Below, piece after piece: positions 15,888-25,188 of a stretch of 64,000 nt of DNA. Under the pieces are notes generated by a model. The model ran no database searches, was not told where the DNA came from, and saw nothing but the letters and a program-made list of their open reading frames with translations. Location of the stretch: assembly GCF_026015885.1 (NCBI RefSeq), contig NZ_JAPDUG010000002.1, forward strand, positions 620,001 through 684,000. Direction: 5' to 3'. The position numbers were made by a program, and so were the translations under genes. Numbering within the stretch: position 1 is the stretch's first letter; each line of letters starts with the position of its first letter. The stretch is from Halocynthiibacter sp. SDUM655004 (GTDB lineage: Bacteria; Pseudomonadota; Alphaproteobacteria; Rhodobacterales; Rhodobacteraceae).

Positions 15888-16530
15888 GCCACTTGCCGTC
15901 TTCGCAGCATTCCTAGCTGCCCCGGCCTATTCCGAAGGCTTCGTGCTTTCCATGCGAGCCGATGGCCAGCTGGAGACCAAATCCCCCCAATCAGGTTTTG
16001 CGCAAAGCTATGTCGACGGGATTGGTGAAAACCCGCCAGAGCTGATCGTTTTTGCAGCGCCTGAGCCTGAAGCTCCGCCTCCTGCACCCGCCCGCGCCGT
16101 TCCCCGCCCCGAAGTCCTGTCAGCCATTGAAAGCACGGCGCATCGTTATGGCGGGCACCCCGCGCTGCGCCGTGCTGGCCTCTCCGTTTCCGAATGGCAG
16201 GCGCTGTTCCAAGCCAATATCGAGATCGAAAGCGCCTATCGCCCAAATGCGCGCAGTTCCGCAGGCGCGATTGGCCTTGGACAGCTGATGCCCGCGACGG
16301 CCGCGCAGCTCGGCGTGGATCCGCATGACTGGCAGGCCAACCTCGACGGGTCCGCCCGCTACCTTCTGATGATGCTGGCGCAGTTCGGCGCGCCCGAACT
16401 CGCGCTCGCTGCCTATAACGCGGGACCAGACGCGGTCACGCGCTATGGCGGCATCCCTCCCTACCAAGAAACCCAAAATCACGTGCGCCGGGTCATGGCC
16501 GTGCGTGACCGACTGACTGGAGCCTCCTGA
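15817..16530 (+). CDS. virB1: Lytic transglycosylase of the conjugation system (VirB1-like, copy 1)
   Basis: Periplasmic murein transglycosylase of about 237 residues. I take the GTG at 15817: it gives a signal peptide with a charged start and AVFAAFLAAPAYS; no ATG lies between it and the signal, and upstream frame would overlap the previous gene by 300 bases. A proline-rich linker (EPEAPPPAPARAV) leads to the SLT domain with catalytic Glu in NIEIESAYRPNA, then GAIGLGQLMPATA and LALAAYNAGP. It opens peptidoglycan for the VirB channel. It overlaps virB2 by one base. Confidence 0.82.
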   Translation: MFRSSRSPCSKARSPLTSWTTRAKPLAVFAAFLAAPAYSEGFVLSMRADGQLETKSPQSGFAQSYVDGIGENPPELIVFAAPEPEAPPPAPARAVPRPEVLSAIESTAHRYGGHPALRRAGLSVSEWQALFQANIEIESAYRPNARSSAGAIGLGQLMPATAAQLGVDPHDWQANLDGSARYLLMMLAQFGAPELALAAYNAGPDAVTRYGGIPPYQETQNHVRRVMAVRDRLTGAS

Positions 16531-16820
16531 TGCACACACAACTCCGCACGATCCTGTCGCTGGCTCTGGCCAGCTTGATGATTGCCAATCCCGCCCTTGC
16601 GCAAAGCATCGACCTCTCGCCAGTCCAGAACCTGCTGCAGGGCATCGTCGACACGATCACCGGCCCCTTGGGCATTGTCATCGGCACCCTGGCCCTGATT
16701 GGCGTGTTCCTCTCCTGGCTCTTTGGCATTCTGGATTTCCGCCAGGCTCTTTGGGTGCTGGTCGCTATCGCAGGCATCGCAGCTGCGCCGACCATCGTGA
16801 CCGCCATCTGGGGCGCATAA
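16530..16820 (+). CDS. virB2: VirB2-type major pilin
   Basis: Pilin precursor of 96 residues. A signal peptide (about 1-24, ending NPALAQ) precedes a short polar part and two hydrophobic helices (about 45-68 and 72-92) joined by the loop DFRQA, the TrbC/VirB2 plan. Processed subunits assemble the conjugative pilus. It sits between the VirB1-like and VirB3 genes, the standard order. Confidence 0.88.
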   Translation: MHTQLRTILSLALASLMIANPALAQSIDLSPVQNLLQGIVDTITGPLGIVIGTLALIGVFLSWLFGILDFRQALWVLVAIAGIAAAPTIVTAIWGA

Positions 16821-16827
16821 ATCCGGC

Positions 16828-17106
16828 ATGGCAACGCAAACCCGCCTCTTCCTGGGCCTGATCCGGCCGCCAAAGCTCATCGGCTTACCAATCATGTATG
16901 CAATGGTTTGGCTCTTCGGGTTTGTGTTGCTGTTTCTTTGGGTCCAGAGCTGGCCGGTGATCATCATCGCCGCTCTGGCCTATCCCACACTTTGGAAAGC
17001 GGCCGATTGGGATCCTGCCTTTCTTGAGGTGATGGTCACCGCCCTCCAGGAAACGCCGCCCACCCCGAACCGCAAGATCCATTCGGGGGACAGCTATGCT
17101 CCATAA
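16828..17106 (+). CDS. virB3: VirB3-type inner-membrane protein
   Basis: Protein of 92 residues with the VirB3 opening (LFLGLIRPPKLIGLPIMY) and two adjacent membrane segments at about 20-55. VirB3 is part of the inner-membrane platform and works with the VirB4 ATPase. Its 3' end overlaps the virB4 start by 11 bases, consistent with coupling; in some systems the two are fused. Confidence 0.88.
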   Translation: MATQTRLFLGLIRPPKLIGLPIMYAMVWLFGFVLLFLWVQSWPVIIIAALAYPTLWKAADWDPAFLEVMVTALQETPPTPNRKIHSGDSYAP

Positions 17107-19462
17107 CCCCTCGGATGATCTTGCGACGCTACCGGACTGGGCGCGCAAAGAGCGCCCTATGGCCAGCATGCTGCCCTATGTCAGCCTCGTGAATGACGTG
17201 ACGATCCGCACGCGCGGCAATGCCCTGTTCCAGTGCATCCGCCTTGATGGCGTCAACAGCATGACCAGCGATGACGCGCACTTGGAGAAGATCCGCGCGC
17301 TTTTTGCAGCGATCATTGCGCAGATCGGGCCGGAGTACAGTTTCTACGTGCACAAGGTTTCAAAAGCGATCGAGACTGCTTTGCCACCGGTTCGCGAGGA
17401 AGGGTTTGCGCAAGCGCTGGACACCCGCTGGCAGGTGGCCATGGCGCAGGCGGGTCTGCGGGACAAGACACTCACGCTCACGGTGCTGAAACGCCCTCCC
17501 ATGGGCGCGCGGCTGCGCCTGAAACGCTCAGACTCGATCGCCCAGCTCAAAGACCAGACCGCCAAGCAATTGCGCAAGCTCAGCGAGGTCGTCGGGTTCC
17601 TACTATCGTCATTTACAGAGATGAACCCGCGCCTGCTCGGCGCTGAAAGCGGCGAGCTGCTCGGATTCCTCGGGGCGCTCAACATCGGCCAAGAGCGACC
17701 TCTCTTCGCAAAATCCCGCTTTGGCGTCATTGCCGAAGATGTAGCCAACACCCGCGTAACGTTTCAGGGGCGAGGCTTTACGCTCGACGATGGGACGGCG
17801 GGCAAGCGGTTTGGCACCAGCTTTGCGATCAAGACCTATCCGGCCAAAACCAACTGCACCATGTTCGATGAGCTGAACCTGCCCGTCGACATGGTGGTCA
17901 CACACTCCTTCACGCCGATCAACAGCAACATCATGGCCAGCCGGATCATGCGCCAACAGCGCCTAATGAAGGCCAGCGATGACGGCGCGATTTCACTCGC
18001 CGAAGAACTGGTAGACGCGCTGGACGATCTGGAATCCAAGCGCCTCAGTTTTGGCGACCATCACATGACGGTGACGGTTTTCGCCGAGACCGAGGAAAAG
18101 CTGGAAGCCATCGCTTCCGAGGTACGCAACATCGCGGCCAGTGAAGGCGTCAATCTTGTCAATGAGAGCTTTGCAGCTCGGACGCATTATTTCGCGCAGC
18201 ATCCGGGCAATGGGCAGATGCGCAGCCGCAAGGCCGCCATCACCAACACGAATTTTGCTGATCTCGCAGCGCTGCATCGCGGTCAACTGGGCAAACCCGG
18301 ACACAAAGTGCCTTGGGGCAAGCCGATCACTCTCTTCCCGACGCCGGAGCGTTCGGGCTTCCTGTTCAACTACCATGAGACAGGTCAGCCGGACAAAGAG
18401 CCGACCGGTGGGCACACCTTGATCCTCGGTCGTCCTGGCTCCGGCAAGTCGGTGTTGTCAGCCTTCCTCATGACCCAAGCCCGGCGCTGCGACGCACGCG
18501 TGTTTGTCTTCGACTATCGCGCTGGCATGGAAATGGCCGTACGCGCCAATGGCGGGCGCTACAGCGCCATCAAGGCAGGTGAAACCACTGGCCTCAACCC
18601 ACTGCGCACAGAAATCGACGGGCGCGGGCAAGCCTGGCTCTCCGATTGGTTGGCCACCCTTTTGCATCGCTCCGACAAGCCCCTGAGCCCAGTTCAAATT
18701 AATCGCATCCAAGAAGTGGTGCGCCAGAACGCCGGAGCCAGCGATGCCACGCTGCGCAACTGGCAGGATTTGGCCTCCCTCTTTGTGGCCGGGGCGGATG
18801 AAGGGGATCTGTTCGAGCGGATCCAGGAATGGACCGCAGACGGCCGCTACGGTTGGATTTTCGGGCAAAGCTCTGAGGATACTTTTTCGCTCGATGGTGA
18901 TGTCGTCGGGTTCGACCTTACCGGCATTCTCGACAGTGAAAGCGAGAAAGAACGCATGGCGGTCCTGTCCTATCTGTTTCGGCGGGTGGAGCGTGTAATC
19001 GAGGACCGCAAGCCGACGTTGATCATCATCGATGAGGCCTGGAAAGCACTCGACAACCCGTATTTTGCGGACCGGCTGAGCAACTGGCTGGTCACGGCGC
19101 GCAAACAGAACGCGGTTGTCGTGATGATGACCCAATACGCAAGCCAGCTTGAAAAAACCCGCACCGGCAAGACGATTGTCGAGGCCGTGCCGACGCAGCT
19201 CCTACTGCCCAACATCCGCGCCTCGGCCGGTGATTACACCATGTTGGGCCTCGCTGAAAAAGAGCTCAGCGTATTGCTCGGCACCGGCAGCAACTCCCGT
19301 CTGGCGCTGGTGCGCGATGATCAAGGCTCGGTGGTGATTGACGCTGATCTCAGCGCCCTTGGCCCTTACCTCACGATCCTTGGCGGCATGGAAAAAGGCG
19401 AAGCGCTGGTCGGCGCGGATTACCGCCAGAACCTCGATTTTTGGAGAACGATTGATGCGTAG
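17096..19462 (+). CDS. virB4: VirB4-type conjugation ATPase
   Basis: Protein of 788 residues, normal for VirB4. The N-terminal half is the CagE/TrbE/VirB domain; the C-terminal ATPase has Walker A GRPGSGKSVLSAF near residue 443 and Walker B LIIIDEAWKALDN near 641, then MTQYASQLEK. It powers pilus assembly and substrate passage at the inner membrane. The start could also be ATG 17161 (MASMLPYVS), which would remove 22 residues; the longer form overlaps virB3 as usual. No damage is visible. Confidence 0.93.
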   Translation: MLHNPSDDLATLPDWARKERPMASMLPYVSLVNDVTIRTRGNALFQCIRLDGVNSMTSDDAHLEKIRALFAAIIAQIGPEYSFYVHKVSKAIETALPPVREEGFAQALDTRWQVAMAQAGLRDKTLTLTVLKRPPMGARLRLKRSDSIAQLKDQTAKQLRKLSEVVGFLLSSFTEMNPRLLGAESGELLGFLGALNIGQERPLFAKSRFGVIAEDVANTRVTFQGRGFTLDDGTAGKRFGTSFAIKTYPAKTNCTMFDELNLPVDMVVTHSFTPINSNIMASRIMRQQRLMKASDDGAISLAEELVDALDDLESKRLSFGDHHMTVTVFAETEEKLEAIASEVRNIAASEGVNLVNESFAARTHYFAQHPGNGQMRSRKAAITNTNFADLAALHRGQLGKPGHKVPWGKPITLFPTPERSGFLFNYHETGQPDKEPTGGHTLILGRPGSGKSVLSAFLMTQARRCDARVFVFDYRAGMEMAVRANGGRYSAIKAGETTGLNPLRTEIDGRGQAWLSDWLATLLHRSDKPLSPVQINRIQEVVRQNAGASDATLRNWQDLASLFVAGADEGDLFERIQEWTADGRYGWIFGQSSEDTFSLDGDVVGFDLTGILDSESEKERMAVLSYLFRRVERVIEDRKPTLIIIDEAWKALDNPYFADRLSNWLVTARKQNAVVVMMTQYASQLEKTRTGKTIVEAVPTQLLLPNIRASAGDYTMLGLAEKELSVLLGTGSNSRLALVRDDQGSVVIDADLSALGPYLTILGGMEKGEALVGADYRQNLDFWRTIDA

Positions 19463-19613
19463 ACTTTGCGTGCTTACCCTCACCCTTTTGACTCTGACAG
19501 CCTGCGCGGAATACCGGCCGTCGGAAGCAAAATGCTTCAATTCGTTTGCCGAAGTCAGCCGCAGTAACTGCAATTTCGAGCTGCTCGGACCGATTGGTGG
19601 TCTCGGTGAGTAA
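19455..19613 (+). CDS. Short lipoprotein, VirB7-like
   Basis: Lipoprotein of 52 residues. A signal peptide ends in the lipobox LTAC (Cys near residue 16), and two more cysteines follow (AKCFN, SNCNF). Size and place after virB4 fit the VirB7 lipoprotein that anchors the outer-membrane ring with VirB9. It overlaps virB4 by eight bases and the next gene by eight bases. VirB7 proteins are too short and variable for a firm call. Confidence 0.65.
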   Translation: MRRLCVLTLTLLTLTACAEYRPSEAKCFNSFAEVSRSNCNFELLGPIGGLGE

Positions 19614-20754
19614 GCACTGCCTGCATATCTTTGCAGGCTTGGTGTCGCTCGCCGCGCCATTTGCCTATGCCCAAGGCGTGCCGACCTTTGATGCGGGCAT
19701 GTTCTTGCAGCGCGACCGCGTGCTGCAGCAGGGCGAACAAGATCTGGCTCTGCAGCGAGATCGGCTGACCAAAGAAGAAGAGCTCGAAGAGCTCGAACAT
19801 GAACAACTTCAAGCGCTAGAAGACATTCTCGATGCCTCGACGCTTGCCAGCGGGAACTCAGGCGCACTGGTCGCAAGCCTGGAAGCTGGTTCATCGCCTG
19901 AGAGCGCTGCAGACACGCTCTATGGTTCGGTCGACCCAAACCCAAGCGCAGCCCAGATGTTCGGCGATGCCTCGGGATCGATTGAAGAGCTGATCATTCG
20001 CGCGGCTCAGGAAACGCACCACATGTCTGGCGTGCGCGCGGCGGGTCTCTCGCCCAAGCAATGGCGTTGCCTGTTGCAGGCGCTGATCTGGCAAGAAAGC
20101 CGCTTCACAATCGGCGCGCGCTCCCCCGTCGGCGCATTTGGCCTGACCCAGATCATGCCCGGCACGGCACAGGATCTCGGGATCTACCCGGCCTATTATG
20201 AAAACCCCTACATCCAGGTCACCGGCGGCGCGCGCTATCTGGCGCAGATGCTGGCCATGTTTGATGGCAACATCATTCACGGGCTGGCCGCCTACAATGC
20301 CGGTCCCGGCAATGTGCAGCGCTACGGCGGCGTGCCGCCGTTTGCCGAAACCCAGCATTACGTTCAGGTGATCCCTGAGCGCTACAATCTCTACCTTGCC
20401 CGCGTGGGCGGCGTCGATGCGCTTGGCACGATTGATCCTGTCTTGCTTGCCAACTCCACGATGAGCCTGACCTCGTTCAGCGCAGGGGTCTATGGCGATT
20501 ATTCCATGGTGTCGGTGCAAGCGGCCGCGCAGCGCGTGCAGGATATTATCAGCCGCATTGGCGAGACAGATGACATTCACGCGGCCATGTCGCTCAACAC
20601 CTACGCGCGGGCTGAACTTGCTCGCCTGATCGCGATCCGCACGCGCCTCAAGGCCGCCCATACCCGCCCGCTTAGCGCGGCAGAGCTGGCCATGGCGGCC
20701 GCGCAGGCCCGCGAACAAGACTTCATGCAATTCGATCTGGAGGCACTCCGATGA
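19606..20754 (+). CDS. Second lytic transglycosylase of the conjugation system
   Basis: Periplasmic protein of 382 residues from GTG 19606, which overlaps the lipoprotein stop (GTGAGTAA) and yields a clean signal peptide ending PFAYAQ. A charged coiled coil at about 25-65 (EEELEELEHEQLQALED) precedes the SLT domain: catalytic Glu in LIWQESRFTIG, GAFGLTQIMPGTA, and GLAAYNAGPGNVQRYGG. A C-terminal part of about 110 residues follows. It resembles copy 1 only in the SLT core. The coiled coil and VirB5-type context (next gene starts with the same AQGVPT) suggest a piece of the channel as well as an enzyme. Confidence 0.82.
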   Translation: MSKHCLHIFAGLVSLAAPFAYAQGVPTFDAGMFLQRDRVLQQGEQDLALQRDRLTKEEELEELEHEQLQALEDILDASTLASGNSGALVASLEAGSSPESAADTLYGSVDPNPSAAQMFGDASGSIEELIIRAAQETHHMSGVRAAGLSPKQWRCLLQALIWQESRFTIGARSPVGAFGLTQIMPGTAQDLGIYPAYYENPYIQVTGGARYLAQMLAMFDGNIIHGLAAYNAGPGNVQRYGGVPPFAETQHYVQVIPERYNLYLARVGGVDALGTIDPVLLANSTMSLTSFSAGVYGDYSMVSVQAAAQRVQDIISRIGETDDIHAAMSLNTYARAELARLIAIRTRLKAAHTRPLSAAELAMAAAQAREQDFMQFDLEALR

Positions 20755-21530
20755 CCCGCTTTCTATCCACCGTTGCCACTTGCGCGCTGTTGGTTGCTTC
20801 ACCTGTGTCTGCCCAAGGTGTTCCGACTGTCGACACACGCAACATCGCCCAGGAAATTCGTCAGCTGCAGCAGATGCTGGAGGATTTCGGGATCCAGACC
20901 GACCAGCTCGACACGCTTCTCGAACAACTCGACCTAGTGCAGCAGCAACTCGACACGCTCAATGAGACCTACGCCGCCCTGACCGGCGCGACGGATATCA
21001 TCGAGATGGCCATGGGCGGTGATCTCGACGGGCTTCTCGATCAGGAATTCGGCGATCTCCTTGGCACCATCCGGCAAATCCAAAGCGGCGATTTCAGCGG
21101 TCTGATCGGCAATGCAGCCCCACAGATGGAGGGCCGCATGACGCAAGCCTTGGAGGACGCAGGCTTTGACCAAGACAGCCTGTCCGACATGGCCAGCAGC
21201 GGCAATCCGGGCGCGGAACGTATCGCTAGCCAGGCGGGCACTGGGGCCGTTATGTCAGCAGCGGCCGAGAACAGCTATGAAGAGGCCGCGCAATCCCTTG
21301 AACGGGTCGAGCAGCTGGTCTCACTGATCCCCGATATGGAAACGCTCAAAGAAGCCGTGGATCACAACACCCGCGTCACAGCCGAACTGGCGATTGCCAT
21401 GACGCGCATGTGGGAACTCGAAGCCATTCAGACCGTCGGCGCGGGCCAATCCGGCGTGGTGGATGCCGCCACGCTGGCCGAAGAACGCCGCTACATGGAC
21501 TTCACCCTGCCAGACTTGCGCGCGGACTGA
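20751..21530 (+). CDS. virB5: VirB5/TrbJ-type periplasmic transfer protein
   Basis: Exported protein of 259 residues with a signal peptide (about 1-21, SPVSAQ). The mature part begins with a long amphipathic coiled coil (EIRQLQQMLEDFGIQTDQL) and ends with another helical part, as in TrbJ/VirB5 proteins, which sit at the pilus tip. It overlaps the transglycosylase gene by four bases. The start of its mature chain, AQGVPTVDT, is nearly the same as AQGVPTFDA in the preceding protein. Confidence 0.8.
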   Translation: MTRFLSTVATCALLVASPVSAQGVPTVDTRNIAQEIRQLQQMLEDFGIQTDQLDTLLEQLDLVQQQLDTLNETYAALTGATDIIEMAMGGDLDGLLDQEFGDLLGTIRQIQSGDFSGLIGNAAPQMEGRMTQALEDAGFDQDSLSDMASSGNPGAERIASQAGTGAVMSAAAENSYEEAAQSLERVEQLVSLIPDMETLKEAVDHNTRVTAELAIAMTRMWELEAIQTVGAGQSGVVDAATLAEERRYMDFTLPDLRAD

Positions 21531-21534
21531 CCCC

Positions 21535-22185
21535 ATGAACAGCGAGGCAGAAATCATCGAAGAAGAGCTCGTCTACGGCGCAAGACGACGCGAGCTCATG
21601 TGGCAGAAACTGGGGCTGACAGGCATGGCATTTGGCATGGCAGGTTGCCTCGCCGCTGCCCTCGTTGCCCTGCTCGACGTGGACCCGCCGCCCATCATCG
21701 TGCCCTTTGATAGCGAAACCGGCATGGCCCTCCCCAATGCCGTGGTTGAAGCGGTCTCACTCACGGAACGCCCCGCTATCATCGAGGCACAGGTCTACCG
21801 CTATGTCATTGATCGAGAGACATACAATCAGCTCGACAATGACGTGCGGGTGCGGCGGGTCCTGGACCAGTCGGACGGTGCGGCCGCTGCAGGGCTGCGC
21901 GCGCTTTGGACCAGCGGCCATGAGGCCTATCCTCCGGACAGCTACGGCACAGATGCGCGGCTTGATGTTGAGGTTCTGTCGATCACTCATATCAGCGCTA
22001 ACCGTGCCCAGGTGCGTCTGCGTAAGCGGCTAAATTCACCGCGTGGCAGTCAAAACGGGCTCTTCACCGCAACCCTGATGTTTGAGTTTCGGCCCGAGAA
22101 TAGCCGGTCGATCGATGATGTCTGGCAGAACCCCTTCGGCTTCACTGTCACCGAATATGCGATCCGCTCGGATCGTTTGGAGTAA
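21535..22185 (+). CDS. virB8: VirB8-type inner-membrane channel protein
   Basis: Bitopic protein of 216 residues from ATG 21535: a short cytoplasmic tail (EAEIIEEELVYGARRREL), one membrane helix (about 25-47), and a periplasmic NTF2-like VirB8 domain (VIDRETYNQLDNDVRVRRV; NRAQVRLRKRL; NPFGFTVTEY). VirB8 is a core assembly factor joining VirB10 and VirB9. Five bases separate it from virB5. Confidence 0.88.
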   Translation: MNSEAEIIEEELVYGARRRELMWQKLGLTGMAFGMAGCLAAALVALLDVDPPPIIVPFDSETGMALPNAVVEAVSLTERPAIIEAQVYRYVIDRETYNQLDNDVRVRRVLDQSDGAAAAGLRALWTSGHEAYPPDSYGTDARLDVEVLSITHISANRAQVRLRKRLNSPRGSQNGLFTATLMFEFRPENSRSIDDVWQNPFGFTVTEYAIRSDRLE

Positions 22186-22188
22186 CCA

Positions 22189-22884
22189 ATGCGCCGCCTG
22201 TTCCTGACCCTCGCCTTCCTAATTTCACTCGCTAGCACTGCCTATGCAGAAACCCAGCCGCGCCAAGGCCCCTATGATGCCCGCGTCCGGCTCGCCACCT
22301 ATCAGGATGGGCAGGTCTATCGCATCCGCACCAGCCTGACCCATGTGACCAGCATTGAATTCGGCCAAGGCGAGACCATCCGCTCGATCATTGCGGGCGA
22401 CACTGAAGGCTTCCTTTTGGACGGCGTGCCAGGCGGTCAGGCTTTTGCGATCAAGCCCGTCACGCGCGGCGCACATACCAACATCACCGTCTATACCAAC
22501 CGGCGCAGTTACTATTTCAATGTGACCGAAGCGAGTTCGCCGACTTTTTACGTCATTCGCTTCACCTATCCCGAGGCCGCACCACGGCAATCCCGTGTTG
22601 CTTCAACCGCGCCAGCAAACCACGCCTATGGCGTCAGCGCGCAATCCGAGATCACCCCACGCGAGATTTGGGACGACGGCACTTTCACCTATTTCCGCTT
22701 TGCCGCAAACGCGCCGTTGCCCGCAATCTTTCGCTGGTCTGCTGGCAATGAGCGCAGTGTGAATGCTCTGGCCCGACCTGATGGTGTGATCCGTGTGTCA
22801 GGTGTCAGCGATCGATGGGTTCTCAGGCTCGGCGAGGATGAAATCTGCGTCCAAGAGATGAGCGAGGCAAACCACAATGAGTGA
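22189..22884 (+). CDS. virB9: VirB9-type outer-membrane ring protein
   Basis: Exported protein of 231 residues with a signal peptide (about 1-20, STAYAE). The N-terminal domain carries VRLATYQDGQVYRIRTS, and the C-terminal domain has the family motif WDDGTFTYFRF followed by PAIFRWSAGNERSVN. VirB9 forms the outer-membrane complex with VirB7 and VirB10. The 3' end overlaps virB10 by eight bases. Confidence 0.9.
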   Translation: MRRLFLTLAFLISLASTAYAETQPRQGPYDARVRLATYQDGQVYRIRTSLTHVTSIEFGQGETIRSIIAGDTEGFLLDGVPGGQAFAIKPVTRGAHTNITVYTNRRSYYFNVTEASSPTFYVIRFTYPEAAPRQSRVASTAPANHAYGVSAQSEITPREIWDDGTFTYFRFAANAPLPAIFRWSAGNERSVNALARPDGVIRVSGVSDRWVLRLGEDEICVQEMSEANHNE

Positions 22885-24190
22885 AACAGCTGAGCTTAAG
22901 AAACGCCTCGAAGCGCTTGAAGGCAAACCACAAAACCGAAAATCGCGACCGTCCGTTGTCACTATTGCCCTAGGCATTGGGGCAATCGCCGCTCTAGGCA
23001 GCCTCTTGCTATTGTTCTCTGGCGGTTCTGAACCCGACAGCCTGGAAACCGCCTCCCCGGATGAATTCCAAGCAGCGGGACCGGGCTTTGGTGCGCTCGA
23101 GCCCACGCCTGCACCGATTGACACAACTCCGCCGCCGGAGCCGGAACCAGATAGCGAAACGGAAGAGCTACGCGCGCAAATGGACGCTATGCGCACCGAG
23201 CTCGAAGCCCTGCGCAACGCATCCGCACCTGAAGTCCCAGCCGTCAACACTGAAGCATTGGAGACCTTGGGTGCAGAGATCGATGCCCTGCGCAGTGAGG
23301 CCGCTGCTACGCAAGCCGCCTTGCGCGAAGAGTTGGAAGAGCGCGCACGGCAAATCCAGCGACTTCAAAATGATTTGGAGCTTGCGCGCCTGGAAACCCC
23401 GGGCACGCCCGCACCAACCGGCCCCACGGCCGAGGAACTGCGTATGCAAGAGCTCGAGCGGCGGCGGCAAGCCGAGCTTGAGGAACTGCAAGCGCGTATT
23501 GCCAGCCCAATTATCGCTTTTGGCGGCACTGGAAGCGGCAACAATGATACCGCCGCCGAGCAGCGTCGACTTGATGGCGATACAGACTTTGTTCGCAACG
23601 GCGCTGAACCCGCTGAGGTGACGCAGGCCCAGCTGATCGTGAACCCGTCAAACACGGTTGTTCAGGGCACGATGATCCAGGCCGTGCTCGAGACAGCGAT
23701 CGACAGCTCGCTCGCCGGTCAGGTCCGCGCGATGGTGTCTGAAGATGTCCACGCCTATGACGGCTCGCGGATCCTGATCCCGCGCGGCGCGCGTCTGATC
23801 GGGCGGTATCAATCTGGTCTCGATATCGCGCAGCAACGCGTGACGATCGCCTGGGACCGGATCATTCTGCCCAGCAATCAGACCGTCGAAATCAGCGCCT
23901 TCGGAGGCGATGAACTGGGCCGCTCCGGAACGACCGGTTTCGTCGACAGCCGCTTTGGCACGCGGTTCGGTTCTGCCGCCCTGATATCGCTGATCGGAGC
24001 CTTGCCCGCCGTCGCCGCGCAAAACACCGAAGATGAGATTACTTCGGATGTCCTCGAGGGCATTGGCGAAGATCTGCGAGACAGCGCGCAAAGCGTGATT
24101 GGCGAATATCTTTCCGTCTCACCCGTGATCTATGTCGATCAAGGTGCCCGCGTCACCGTGATGGTCGACCGCGATCTGGAGATTTTCTGA
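22877..24190 (+). CDS. virB10: VirB10-type channel protein
   Basis: Protein of 437 residues: cytoplasmic tail, membrane helix at about 30-52, a Pro/Glu-rich stretch (PTPAPIDTTPPPEPEPD), a long coiled coil (about 95-215) and the TrbI/VirB10 beta-barrel domain from about 250 (TVVQGTMIQAVLETAIDSSL; SRILIPRGARLIGRYQSG; GRSGTTGFVDSRFG). It spans both membranes and senses ATPase action. No defects are visible. Confidence 0.92.
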   Translation: MSETAELKKRLEALEGKPQNRKSRPSVVTIALGIGAIAALGSLLLLFSGGSEPDSLETASPDEFQAAGPGFGALEPTPAPIDTTPPPEPEPDSETEELRAQMDAMRTELEALRNASAPEVPAVNTEALETLGAEIDALRSEAAATQAALREELEERARQIQRLQNDLELARLETPGTPAPTGPTAEELRMQELERRRQAELEELQARIASPIIAFGGTGSGNNDTAAEQRRLDGDTDFVRNGAEPAEVTQAQLIVNPSNTVVQGTMIQAVLETAIDSSLAGQVRAMVSEDVHAYDGSRILIPRGARLIGRYQSGLDIAQQRVTIAWDRIILPSNQTVEISAFGGDELGRSGTTGFVDSRFGTRFGSAALISLIGALPAVAAQNTEDEITSDVLEGIGEDLRDSAQSVIGEYLSVSPVIYVDQGARVTVMVDRDLEIF

Positions 24191-24192
24191 TC

Positions 24193-25188
24193 ATGGCGGC
24201 CAGCTATCTGCAAAGCTCGATGGACAAGATCCCCGAAGCGCGTGATCCAAAGCTGATCGAGCTTTGCATCAACCCCGACGGCACGCTGTGGGCGGAGTTT
24301 CAGGGGGATCACTTTATGCGGTCCGTCAATCGACCGCTCTCGCCCAACGAAATCAAAGACCTGGGCAATCAGATTGCTTCGGCCGCAAACACCACGCTCA
24401 GCCGGACCAAGCCCATCGTGTCGGTCAGCATCACCTACCGTGACCGCCCAATCCGCGCGCAAGTCATTCAGCCCCCCGCTGTCGATGGCGGCTATGCGAT
24501 TTCTTTGCGGTTCTTTGCGGACCTACCATTGGACCAGATCAAACTGTCTTATCTCTTCGGCAAAGAACGCAACAATGAAGGTGCGCGGCGCAAGCGCAAC
24601 GCCGAGCTGCGCGATGTCGTGGCCACCGGCGACATCGATGCGGCGATCAAGTTCTGCGTCACGCACAAGCTCAACATGATCGTCTCTGGTGGCACCTCGA
24701 CCGGCAAGACCGTCACGGCACGTAAAATCCTCTCCTTCGTGCCCGCCGACGAGCGTATCGTCACGATCGAAGAGGCCGCTGAACTGCGTCCGACGCAGCC
24801 CAATGTCGTCACGCTGATGTCTGATCGCGACGAAGCCACACGCAGCGCTGATGTCCTGCTGACCTCCACCCTGCGAATGCGGCCGGACCGGATTGTTTTA
24901 GGCGAAGTGCGCGGCAAAGAGGCCATGACCTTCCTTGAGGCCATAAACACGGGCCATGGTGGCTCACTCACCACGCTGCATGCTGAAACCCCTCAGCTGG
25001 CCGTGCAGCGCCTCGCCATCGCCGCCCTGAAAACTGACGTGCCCATGACCTACCAGGACATGAACGACTACATCACCCGCTCGATCGATGTGATCATCCA
25101 GGCCGGTCGCCATGAAGGCGCGCGCGGCATCACCGAATTCTACCTGCCGGTTGATCCGGCCCATTCAAAGGAAACAGCCCATGTTTGA
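24193..25188 (+). CDS. virB11: VirB11-type traffic ATPase
   Basis: Cytoplasmic hexameric ATPase of 331 residues. Walker A SGGTSTGKTVTARKI is near 165, the Asp box TIEEAAEL near 196, Walker B PDRIVLGEVRGKEA near 232, and the His box GHGGSLTTLHAETP near 254. It switches the system between pilus assembly and DNA export. It starts two bases after the virB10 stop and overlaps the small gene downstream by eight bases. Confidence 0.93.
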   Translation: MAASYLQSSMDKIPEARDPKLIELCINPDGTLWAEFQGDHFMRSVNRPLSPNEIKDLGNQIASAANTTLSRTKPIVSVSITYRDRPIRAQVIQPPAVDGGYAISLRFFADLPLDQIKLSYLFGKERNNEGARRKRNAELRDVVATGDIDAAIKFCVTHKLNMIVSGGTSTGKTVTARKILSFVPADERIVTIEEAAELRPTQPNVVTLMSDRDEATRSADVLLTSTLRMRPDRIVLGEVRGKEAMTFLEAINTGHGGSLTTLHAETPQLAVQRLAIAALKTDVPMTYQDMNDYITRSIDVIIQAGRHEGARGITEFYLPVDPAHSKETAHV

